A stretch of DNA of 64,000 bases from Protonemura montana (lineage: Eukaryota; Arthropoda; Insecta; Plecoptera; Nemouridae), in assembly GCA_947568835.1 (NCBI GenBank), contig OX387607.1, positions 13,283,701-13,347,700 on the forward strand, in the 5' to 3' direction. Position 1 is the first letter of the stretch, and each line of letters opens with the position of its first letter. Positions 24,115 through 33,864 of this stretch are shown piece after piece. The notes beneath the pieces were generated by a model. That model worked only from the letters and a program-made list of their open reading frames with translations, was not told the DNA's origin and made no database searches. Made by a program: the position numbers and the translations under genes.

Positions 24115-24342
24115 CGACTTGCAAATTTTGATTCTTGTTATAGATTTACGGCAACACTTGGCTATAAATTGGTCCTGTAGCCGCACCGAAGTTTCAACCA
24201 AGTGGTCCATGGTCCATGGTCCGGCCATTCGGCCAGGTAGGCACAAAGTAACACAAACCAGTCGGCGTGAAACCGACAAGCGACGGCACGAAGACGCGGT
24301 GTCTGCCGGCAACAAAGACGATGGCTAATCGCCTCACATCTT

Positions 24343-24398
24343 CCCATTGTTGGCCCATTGTTGGTGCTGCAAAAGGGCAGCCCGACAATGGGCAATGG
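24343..24398 (+). other. Strong stem-loop
   Basis: CCCATTGTTGGTGCTGC pairs with GCAGCCCGACAATGGG around AAAAGG. CCATTG further out pairs with CAATGG, leaving a four-base bulge. No function is assigned, and a small-RNA precursor is possible but unproven. Confidence 0.45.
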
Positions 24399-27300
24399 CG
24401 ATCGTGGGCCGGGATAATCGGCGATGCGATTATGTCCGTCGGGGACTCTGTCGTCGAAGCAGTGGCGGAATTTTGTTTAAAAGTTGCACGGGGAAAATTG
24501 TTTCACCGAAAGCTCGTTGCTTCAATATGCTTGTAAGAATCGTCAAAAACTTCTTGATATTGGTCGCTAATATGGACAAAAAAATCTCTGATAGAGGTGT
24601 AAACACAGAACTGAAAATAAGAAAAATGATATTTCCAAAAAATTTCTCTAAATAGGTATTTTTTTTAGTATTGTATTGTAAAAAAATGTTCAGTTATTCA
24701 GTTGTCATTAGTTAAAGTTCAGCTGTTATCAGTGCAGTTAGAGAAGTCAGATTTTGGGGCAAAGATACCCAAGGGACTTTCTGTGGTAATCTTATGAGCG
24801 AAAAATTTTGAATTTGCTCCAAATATGAATGCGAGTATCTCAAAGTTGATTTGCTATTCTGTATACATTCAAAAATGCTTCTGTAAAAAGCATTTAGCTT
24901 TCTTAAAATAAAATAAATCTATTGACAGCTTTGAAACTTATCAGTGAGATGTGTATAATGGTGAGTTACACAAAGATAAGTTAAGTTATGCAACCAATAT
25001 GAGTAGATTTTGACCCAATGGCAGTTCGCGAAAATGTTCCAACATTTCGCGTGCCCTTCCTCTGAGAGGCAATCCTGCAAAAGATAATTTAAGCACGGGA
25101 AATACGTATTAAGATGAAAATTTGACACATTCTTAAATTTTTTTACAAAAGTACCGTAAAGTTTCTTTATTTCTAGCCCCAAAGAAAATGTAAGTCCCCA
25201 AAAACAAGCTGAGGCCGCCACTGCTTTGAAAAGCCTGCTGTTTGCCCGCGGATTGAATGCTTGTCAGACGCCACTCGATGGCCGCTTAGTCTGGTCAACG
25301 AACCAAGAGGATCACAGTCTGTACCAAATTGGCCGTGTAATCCGAGGGCGATTGGCGCTGTTCGCCCGGGTGCCATGGCAACAGCGAAACAGGACATTGT
25401 TGATCGGTGTAGTTCACAACGGCGGTAACGATTAGGTGTGCCCATGTACCACTTGGGTCAGGCACCTATTGAACATGTGTACTGGAGAAAATTGCAGGGA
25501 TATATCATTCAAATTGCCACAGGACAGCACAAGGTGCGGACCGTTTTTTTTTTATGGTAGCAATATTTTGGGGTATCAAAAAATCACTGCTGAGTATCAA
25601 AAATACCGTTTCCCACGTTTTTTAGAGTTTGTAATTTTCATACCTAACTTTTTTCTTAAGTTATACGCACAAAAATATTGTTTAACTACCTCCATCTCGG
25701 CCTAACATGGTGCAAAACCATCTTTGTTGATACTTCTTGAACTTTCAAGCTTTGTAAAACGAAAAAATCTCTGAAAAGAATATTCGCCCCTACTAAAATT
25801 GGAAACAGAACGTGTGAGTTAACATCCCATTCATCTTCCCCATTCACGAGAAAAACTGGTTAGAACGTTATTCATGTTAAGAAACATTTATAACGTTATA
25901 GGTTAGGCTACCGTTTGAAAAATGTACCTTAGGTTTCTATACGATTGATTTCGAGCACTAAACATGCCTTACGGGCAGGTAAGTGATAGCGATAGCACTC
26001 GCGATAACATTAAAGTATATAGCAGAACGTGGCATGTCAACCAATCAGCCATCAGAACGGCATACAATAGCCAACGTCATTAGCGGAGAGTTTCCGCGCA
26101 CAATAGCGCCCAATTCAATACCAATCAAAACATATCTCCCGCACCGAAATGCTCGACTCAAAGTCATCCAATCATCCGGCCAGCGAGATTGGGTCACTTT
26201 ACAAAACATTAATCACTGGCGCTGCAAAAAAAAAAAAAATCATGAGCCTCATCATCATCCCATCCACCAGAGTGATAGAAAGAGATCACACAGCCAGTGA
26301 ATCAAAATACTGCAAAAAGTAGTCTCAAAATGTATGGTATGGGGCATCCAGTGTGTGCTAGCTATTCGCCCGCACACAATAGAGTTGTTCACAAAAGGCA
26401 CACAATGAATAAAGACCATCCATTTGGTAGCAGGCCTTTGTAGTTTTGAGTTTACCCACCCCACGGCGTCGAGCGCCAGCAACCGTATGCCCGAAGGCGA
26501 AAACAACTGCTCGACGGCTAGCCTAAGGGCATTGGAGATGCCTGTGATTCGGGGACCTGCCGCTTGTGGCGCTCAGGAGCTCGGCTAGATATGAAGTGAC
26601 CAGAAGTGATAGAGTTTTTTTTTTAATTTCGATAAACGCGGTGTTAATTTGTTGATAGGTAATAATGGGAAGATGGGGGTAACTTTCGGACGGATAATAA
26701 TTTTTTTGTTTAGTTGTGAATGGTGCTAAAATTTGTATAGAAAAATTATTCGCTCCCCGGCAAAATGTCACAAATGATTGTTCAGAAAGTTTAGGTACGA
26801 TAAAGTGTAAACTCAAATTTTAAATGTAATTTTTCACTGTGGATTGTTTCCCTCCAATGCTTCAAGCGCTGTAGATTATTTATTTTCAAACATATAAAAA
26901 ACTTTAACTTATATTTAATCATGCCAACCCTCAAATAAATTAAATTGCCTAGTGTTTATTGCCAATACTCCAAACATTGAATCGTCGTATGCTTTTTCAT
27001 TCGCCATACAGCAATCTTCCCCCAACTCTGACATCGTCTTCGTCGTCGTCGTCGTCGTCGCGGTCTTCGGCTGACAGTGGGAGTTGATTAAATGGTGGAT
27101 TGTTGCCACAACCGAGCGTTCAGCATTCAGCTTCCCCCTCCCCCCCCCCCCCCCCCCCCCCCCACCCTTCCCAAACCTACCCACGCCCGCCAAAGGATAG
27201 CTGGCATCGCTTCGTGAATTGTGACGACAGCGACTTCGGCCGAATGGCGGTAGCAATCAGACGTCGCTAATTCAGCAGGACGACGCAGTGGAGGCGGCCA

Positions 27301-27762
27301 GGATAAATGGTAAACTCTGAGAGTGAAAGTGATGAATTGGTATACGCTTTCGGCAAAATATCTGCAATGCGATGTGATGCTTGTTACCAGCAACCTTGTT
27401 ATGGAACCGATCCTTTGAACTGTCTGCAGTACTTGGGTATGAATAACTGTAATACTGCAGCTGGAAATGTCTAAAAAAGTACGTTTTTACAGAAAACTCA
27501 GTTTCGAAACCGTTTATTTTGTAGCATAAATTTGGTTTACTACCATTTTTGGTACTTTTTCACTTCTTGTTTTTTAGAGATTATATCCAAATCCCAATAA
27601 CAACGATATGCAATCCCTTAAAAAAGGGATCCCTTCTACAAAAAAGCGGTTTTCTTTTCAGACTCTTTTGATCATTTTTGTGAGTAGGAGAGGTATTTAC
27701 GTAAAACCACAATAAAATCGTCTAGAGTCATATTACGTTACCGCTTCTGAGTATTCTGAACG
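24399..27762. other. Intergenic DNA
   Basis: Minus frames at 24919-25221 and 26523-26816 look fairly protein-like but have no domain or clear splice context. A (CGT)n tract and a long C run lie near 27.0-27.2 kb. Confidence 0.45.
27122..27163 (+). repeat. Long C homopolymer tract
   Basis: This is a run of about 30 C residues near a (CGT)n microsatellite (27036-27060). Similar C or G runs occur at about 16276-16291, 28103-28119, 50288-50310 and 52632-52647. Confidence 0.85.
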
Positions 27763-28049
27763 ATGACCCAGAGTATCTCAAGATTCTCGACAAAGCCAGC
27801 CGTCGCCATCAACTTCCTGCTCGCCGTCACCGCACGCCACTTCGCCCCAATCCCGACGCGGTTAGCACTCTATACCGTCGCATCCACAATGCCGACGACG
27901 TCGACGAGGACGACGTCGCGACGCCCAAATAGCCGGCCACTCAATCGCCAGCAAAGTCGACCGCTTGGGCGTTCAGACGACGAGAGCAGCCCGTCGCGGC
28001 GTAGGTCATTCAAAACCCAAAGCGAACTCATTCAGCACGTAATCAACGG
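27763..28049 (+). CDS. Candidate exon of unknown function ending at a GTGAGC donor
   Basis: An ATG with A at -3 opens a frame that stays open to a good donor, GTGAGC at 28050, leaving two bases of a codon (phase 2). The C-terminal part (SDDESSPSRRRSF) looks protein-like. Against it, the region is a GC-rich island full of GACGTCG words that rarely contain stops, and another frame over 27760-27930 (through DDPEYLKILDKASRR) is equally plausible until a TAG. Phase 2 matches the start of Hmx exon 2, so an alternative first exon 12 kb upstream is formally possible, but nothing else supports it. The product is not recognised. Confidence 0.22.
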
Positions 28050-28524
28050 GTGAGCTTGAATCTCTCCCACGATTCACGAGGTACGGGGCGCACGGTTGGG
28101 GAGGGGGGGGGGGGGGGGGTAATTAAGTGGAACTGTTGATGAAGCAGCTTGGTTTGTCTGCTTAATTGCGGAGTTGAGATAGCTCCGTGGAGCATTGAAT
28201 TCAAACGTGAGTGCTTGCACGTCTCTCGGTGATTCGTCGAGTGGTGTTTTGTTCGTTCTCTCTCTCAACGTTTTGGTTGCCATGTCGCCGCTTTTCTGCG
28301 GGATATCGATGTTGTCTGTCAAGCTCTGTGGCGATTGCTTTTCAAATTCCCGTTTCGTAGAAACTCTGGTATAAGTTCACTTTAGTCTGAACGATCAATA
28401 TTAGAAGTGCGTTATTCACTAATTACTAATCCGAATTCTTGTCGGTTCCTAGAAATCGGCATTATAGGTTTAGAGTCCTAGTGCTAATACGATTTCTGCG
28501 AATCGAAATGTGCCTCGTATATGC

Positions 28525-28760
28525 GTAGTTCCGGTGGTGACCACCCGATGGCGCTTGCGGATGTCCTTTTTACCAAACCTCTACAATTAAATACATGCAA
28601 ATCAAAATATGATACTAATCGATGACATAAATCATTAAGGTTAGCATTAAAATATATAAATTAAGCGTATAACATTCTCAAAATTATCAGTGAAACGATG
28701 GTAACTTCATCTAAGAGCATCTACCATTTTTGACGCCAGTTTAAACGAAGGCAGTTAAAC
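28525..28760. repeat. Possible very old fold-back family copy
   Basis: The words CCGATGGCGCTTGC and AAGGTTAGCATTAAAATAT are in family order, but the rest is too diverged to be sure. Confidence 0.3.
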
Positions 28761-31417
28761 ACTTTTCATTTCTCTGAGGTGTAGGTACCATTAGCATGGA
28801 GACTAGAACAAAAATAAGTAAATTTTTCAAATAAATAAATCCGTCAAAACGAAAGTCCTAACGTACGACTCGGGTTCAATCCCCTGAGGTTACCGCCGAT
28901 CAAAAAGGACCGCTCAACCCACCACTCCCTTTTTTTACAAAACGAAAACAAACGAATTTCCCCTAATTGTCAACGCCTAACTTCATTTCCACCGACAACC
29001 TCCACTATTTCATTCATGACAGCATCTATGGTACAACACTAAAAAACCGATCCGAACCATCTCTACCATAAAATCCGCTTATCTTCTCGCTATCAAAACT
29101 GTGCCACCCAACCAAGATCTGAAGACATTCACAAGCCATCGTCTTGTTTTCGTTGTACGTACCCAAGGCAAACACGGTGCGCATGAAATGTTGCCAACAT
29201 TGCGTCGGTCGTCACGCGGTGCAGTCAACAGGAATAAGCCGTCAAGCTGATTGTGTTGTGAGATTAAGTCGTTGGTACCCATGCTCTTGGTCGCCGCGTG
29301 AAGCATCGCTAAGTGGGGCTTAAGCATTGAAAGCTATCAAGACGTTAGCAATAGGTTTAGCATAAGATTATCTCAATGTACCTTGGTAGTATTGTGAGTC
29401 TAGAGGTAAGGGTGGCAGACGTATTTGTGTTAGGTTTGAAGTCGACGAGCTGAAACTGTTTCAAGTCGATTGCTAAGATTTCTCAAGCGGTTTCGACGAA
29501 TGGCACAATAAATTGAAGGATTGGGGGACCATTTGTATGGTTTAAAAGTGCTGCTGGTTTCAGGAATGATTGAAATGTGTGAAATGTGTTGACCCTTGGT
29601 GCGATGGTTGGAGATCTTGGGGCATTGTTTTGTGGTCCCATTGGTATTCTTCGATACAAGACCTACGTGTTGACACCGCATTTTACCTCATCCCTTCCAC
29701 GCTAGGTTAGGCTCATCATCATTCACTAATTCACGGACGCCATTAGATCATTTCCGCATGGCCCATCATCAAAACAGTACGTCGTTAAACCCTTCAAAGC
29801 TATCAATTAATTGCAATCAAAAGCTATGGATACCTGTCTATTGCAGGGATGGTGATTCAGGACACACGAGTCCAGCAGCTTTCTATCAGGATCCTTGGTT
29901 CCAACGTTAACAGCCGTAGCAAAGGCGGTCGCCAAGGATACGACTGCTTACCTCACTTGAGTGCACTTTGAGTGTCATGCTGGGTCCACGGCGAGGTGCA
30001 ACAACACTCGATCCACCTGGGCCATGGCTCGATTTGGGAAGCCTGGATCGACGCTAGCTTCAGTCAGAGAACTTGGATTGGGTGCGGCATCGAATCCTGA
30101 AAGAAAATGTTGGTGTGTTGTGATACCGGCCTAGGCTTCTCAAAGGCTGGATATTGCGTGGATGCACAGATGTGTATGCAAGTATAGCAACGCCAGTGTG
30201 CAAGAAATCGTAGATTTAGGCGACTCTATCCGATCATAGATGACCACGATCTAGCCGATTTTGGAATGTGTTCAACCGTTGAATGTTATAAGCGTAGAAA
30301 GCACAATGACGGACTGGCCGACCAATTTTAATTGTCCCCGTTGCCGCATAGGAATTTTGACCATAATCCTGCAAAGCCGCAGCTTGCAGCAAAATTTGCA
30401 AAGCTGCAGTTAAAGTGTATCCCAAAAACCTGTGCTATAATTTATCTAAAAACGTGTTCACTCATTTTGACAGTATAATTATATCTCTGAAATTTGTCAG
30501 CTTTCAGAATTGATTGATTGGGATACTTTGTCGAATGTATTGCATTTCATTGCAACAATATTTATGGTGTTCACCTGAAGAGAAGGGATGATACAGTTGT
30601 GTTAGCCTTACCTTGCTACAACCTGGTGGACTCTGACTACACATTGCCAACTTTAGAATGCAAAATAAAGCCAGTCTTCACCGGGGAGTTTGAAAATTAA
30701 CCAGAAAATTATGATCAAAAAATGCATCAGGAATTACATATTTTTGTGAATTTAACAGTTTATTTACATGAAATTAATTCTATTGAAAAATAAGAACTTA
30801 AATGCAAAACTTAAAGTCCTAATGGCTCCTACCGTACACTAGCGGATTCTAGCAATGGCTGCCAAAAAGCAGTTTGCAAGCTTGGTTTCCTGCCAAAACC
30901 TGGTAAAAGTTAAAAGTAATCCAAAATATATTAACTTTAACTTTGGTTGATTAGCATTTATTGTTTTTCATTAAATATTTTGTTTTTCTGAAATTTTTAC
31001 ATGTTTCAACCAAAGAAAAACATTACTTTGTTGCTTTTAAATCGGATAGTTAACAGTAGCATCATGGTGTCATATTTTCCTGGTTGGTATAAGCACCCCA
31101 GAAAGTGGCAAACTCAAATTAATCCTAGTGTAGTAGGTACGTGAGCTGGCAACACAGCTTAGATGGTCGATTCGAGACGGGTTGAAATGTTGACACATAA
31201 ACAAGATAAAACCCAACCCTCTTGATATTTTCTGACTTGCTGTAGCAAAATATTAAGAACAAGGCAACGTTCTAATTTGAAGGACTTCTTAAAATTCAAC
31301 GAGCAGAGCTGAATTCTCGTTTTCTTTTGTCGGGATTCTGCTAAATGGGGCCCCGAAAATATTTGCTGATTTCTTAAAGTGATAAAAACAAAAAAAAACA
31401 CAGAAATAGAGCATGTG
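28761..31417. other. Intergenic DNA
   Basis: Apart from the SINE fragment at 29.7 kb, nothing is recognised. Frames are short and on both strands. Confidence 0.5.
29668..29797 (+). mobile_element. 5S-headed SINE 3' fragment
   Basis: Only the last part of the body and the tail (CTAGGTTAGG, then CAGTACGTCGTTAAACCC) remain, in a diverged state. Confidence 0.7.
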
Positions 31418-31480
31418 GATCTGGAATCGAACCCGAGGCCTCCGGTGATGCGCCAACCGCATGATCTATTAATGAAATGC
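31418..31480 (-). repeat. tRNA-like remnant with a perfect box B
   Basis: The minus strand reads GGTTCGATTCC with a weak box A-like TAGATCATGCGG about 30 bases before it. The anticodon arm is shortened. It is probably the head of a tRNA-derived SINE. Confidence 0.35.
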
Positions 31481-31574
31481 TAAAGGCTGAGGCTGCGAAC
31501 GAGAGGTTTGCGTAGTTGTCGAAATCCTCCGGCAGGTGCCAGCCTCGGGCCATTTAAAGAGTCTTCTCTTTCTG

Positions 31575-31788
31575 AGCGCGGCCAACTCCAAGCGTGGACG
31601 CCATGTTTACCCCGAGACTGACTGTCAAGCCATGGAGCCTTGATAGCCAGAGAGTGGCCGACTCCAAGCGTGGACGCCATGTTTACCCCAAGACTGACTG
31701 TCAAGCCATGGAGCCTTGATAGCCAGAGAGTGGCCGACTCCAAGCGTGGACACCATGTTTACCCCAAGACTGACTGTCAAGCCATGGA
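31575..31788 (-). repeat. 76-bp minisatellite, left part
   Basis: The unit is the reverse complement of the 61 kb array (GGAGTCGGCCACTCTCTGG, CATGGCGTCCACGCTT). Nearly three units are present before the SINE insertion. Confidence 0.9.
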
Positions 31789-32223
31789 TTATTATTTGTG
31801 GTGTTTAACGACGCACTGTTTTGACAACTGGCCCTGCGGCACTGGTCTAATGGCGTCGGTGAATGAGTGGATGATGATGAGGATGATGATGAACCTAACC
31901 TAGCCTAGAAGGGAGGAGGGGAAACTCGGTGCCGGCACGTAGCCTACTCCTGTCGAAAAGCACAAGGGGAACACCAGCTTACTGTCCCTTCCGAAGGACG
32001 GTACAACTCGAACAGCAGGATTCCTCCACAAATCCATGCTGTCAAGAGATTGATAAGCAAGGCGAATAAAGTTGCTGTACTAACTTTCATCCCTCCAACC
32101 TCTCTCCCGAACAGAACTGGTCATGTGTATAATGGTCACCCATTCAATACCTGACTCAGCGCAGTGTTGCTTAACTTCGGTGATCTAACGAGAACCGGTG
32201 TTTCCAACACGCCAAACCGTTCG
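31789..32223 (-). mobile_element. Full-length 5S-headed SINE (SINE3-like), inserted in minisatellite
   Basis: On the minus strand the element begins with a 5S rRNA-related head (GAAGTTAAGCAACACTGCG, then TATTGGATGGGTGACC, matching the box A and box C regions of 5S). It continues through a conserved body containing CCTTCGGAAGGGACG and ends with TGCGTCGTTAAACACCACA and an ATT-type tail. A 13-base target duplication (GTCAAGCCATGGA at 31776-31788 and 32224-32236) flanks it, which proves retroposition into the 76-bp minisatellite. Confidence 0.93.
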
Positions 32224-32340
32224 GTCAAGCCATGGAGCCTTGACAGCCAGAGAGTGGCTTACTCCAAGCGTGGACGCCATGTTTGTCCCAAGACTGACTG
32301 TCAAGCTATGAAACTTTGATAGCCAGAGAGTGGCCGACTC
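32224..32340 (-). repeat. 76-bp minisatellite, right part
   Basis: About one and a half units resume directly after the SINE target duplication. They are cut by the 5' end of the truncated LINE. Confidence 0.9.
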
Positions 32341-33738
32341 CTAAAACCAATATATAAGAAAGGAGATAAAACGGACTCAAAAAACTACAGACCGATAAGC
32401 ATTCTAAGTGGATTCTCTAAAATTCTAGAAAAGGCAATGGGAAACAGAATGGTATCCTTCCTGAAACAAAACAATGTCATTGATAATTGCCAGCACGGGT
32501 TCACAGAAGGAAAATCCACGCAAACCGCCCTAATAAAACTCATTCATGAGGTAACAAAATCAATTGAAGAAAAAACAAATTCAGTTGGCCTTTTCTACGA
32601 CTATACAGCTGCTTTTGATTGCGTGGCCCACAGCAAACTTAAAGAAAAACTGAAAAACTTTGGCATCCGAGGAAACGCACTATCGTGGATTAGCTCTTAT
32701 ATAGAAGATAGAAAGCAGGTAGTGTGCATCAAAGACCGAAATAACAAGCTGTGCTACTCTCGCGAAGCGACAATTAAAGTAGGTGTCCCACAAGGCGGGA
32801 CGATTGCCCCGCTACTGTACCTGCTATTTATTAATGACCTCAAGAAAAACGTCCCGACTGGTGACCTCACGGTGTTCGCAGATGACACAACACAACATGT
32901 GACGGGCTCAGCTATTAGCAGTGAGGGCATTTGTGAACAATTTGTATCAAAATGTAATGTGGCGGTCGCGGAAATGAAAAAATACAGCCTAAGAAACAAT
33001 CTAGCCATCAATAGGGAAAAAACTGTCTACATGCAGTTCCATCACAGCAAGAGAAAACTAATATCTAGTCCACTAATAATGATGGAAAAAGCGGTAATCC
33101 AAGAGGTGGAAGACACAAAATACTTGGGAGTCCATCTTAATAATACCTTAAACTGGAATGTCCACATCAACAAGTTAGCACCACAAATAACCTCAAGTTG
33201 CTTCCTTATTAGGAGACTGATGCAGATAGCCACAGTGGAAACTGCTCGATTAGTCTACTTCAGCTACATACAGTCCAAACTACAATATGGAATTTCACTC
33301 TGGGGGCATAGCAAAGAAACGAAAAGACTCTTTACACTCCAAAAACGTGCACTGAGATATATGGCAGGCGCGAGTGCAAACCCAACAGCAGTAATATATA
33401 CCAAAGACTCGTGCAAACCACTCTTTAGGAGTTTTAAAATATTGACTTTACCCTGCTTATATATATATGACACAATTCTGTATACTGTAAATGATCTTAA
33501 TGAGGATAATAACCTAACACATAACTATTCAACTAGAGACAAAGGTTATATAAAAACATCGAGGCCGATCTTAAAATTGACGAAACAGGATCCAGTGTAT
33601 GCGGGGGCGAAACTATATAATGCGCTACCGGCAAAAATTAAAAACATTAAAGGAAGACAGAAATTTGCAAATAGCTTAAAACAATTTTTAATTGAGAAAT
33701 GCTTTTACTCTGTGTCGGAATACTGTCATCATCTGTGA
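32341..33738 (+). CDS. 5'-truncated LINE reverse transcriptase (465 codons retained)
   Basis: The frame is open from 32341, where the element meets the neighbouring minisatellite, to TGA at 33736-33738. The first ATG is at 32437, but the coding sequence plainly extends upstream through KKGDKTDSKNYRPIS. Reverse transcriptase blocks appear in order: NYRPIS; the first catalytic aspartate in FYDYTAAFD; GVPQGGTIAPLLYLLFIND; the FADD active site; NREKT; and YLGVHL. After the polymerase comes the usual C-terminal tail of non-LTR elements (LQKRALRYM, KLYNALP, then FYSVSEY). The catalytic residues are intact and no internal stop is seen, so the copy is young. The endonuclease domain and everything upstream are missing, which is the typical dead-on-arrival 5' truncation. 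The style resembles the Jockey/CR1 group, but the exact clade is uncertain. Confidence 0.93.
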   Translation, partial: LKPIYKKGDKTDSKNYRPISILSGFSKILEKAMGNRMVSFLKQNNVIDNCQHGFTEGKSTQTALIKLIHEVTKSIEEKTNSVGLFYDYTAAFDCVAHSKLKEKLKNFGIRGNALSWISSYIEDRKQVVCIKDRNNKLCYSREATIKVGVPQGGTIAPLLYLLFINDLKKNVPTGDLTVFADDTTQHVTGSAISSEGICEQFVSKCNVAVAEMKKYSLRNNLAINREKTVYMQFHHSKRKLISSPLIMMEKAVIQEVEDTKYLGVHLNNTLNWNVHINKLAPQITSSCFLIRRLMQIATVETARLVYFSYIQSKLQYGISLWGHSKETKRLFTLQKRALRYMAGASANPTAVIYTKDSCKPLFRSFKILTLPCLYIYDTILYTVNDLNEDNNLTHNYSTRDKGYIKTSRPILKLTKQDPVYAGAKLYNALPAKIKNIKGRQKFANSLKQFLIEKCFYSVSEYCHHL

Positions 33739-33815
33739 AAATTGTATGTATTGTATTGTAAATGTATCATAAACTCTGACTGTCCTGTAACATTTTATGT
33801 TGATCTCGACAATAA

Positions 33816-33817
33816 AC

Positions 33818-33863
<46 letters not shown>
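33816..33863 (+). repeat. (TTA)n microsatellite, LINE tail
   Basis: About sixteen TTA units form the 3' terminus of the LINE. The poly-Asn and poly-Ile frames over it are artefacts. Confidence 0.95.

Positions 33864-33864
<1 letters not shown>

Larger units (their letters stand above)
32341..33863 (+). mobile_element. 5'-truncated non-LTR retrotransposon (LINE)
   Basis: The element runs from the truncated reverse transcriptase through a short 3' UTR (33739-33815) containing AATAAA just before a (TTA)n tail at about 33816-33863. Its left edge lies inside a 76-bp minisatellite unit. No clear target duplication was seen, and the minisatellite does not resume on the right. Confidence 0.9.

Noticed and set aside
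24106-24536. Multiple frames around 24.1-24.5 kb
   Set aside because: Five overlapping frames on both strands arise from a GC-rich block with inverted repeats. No product is recognised.
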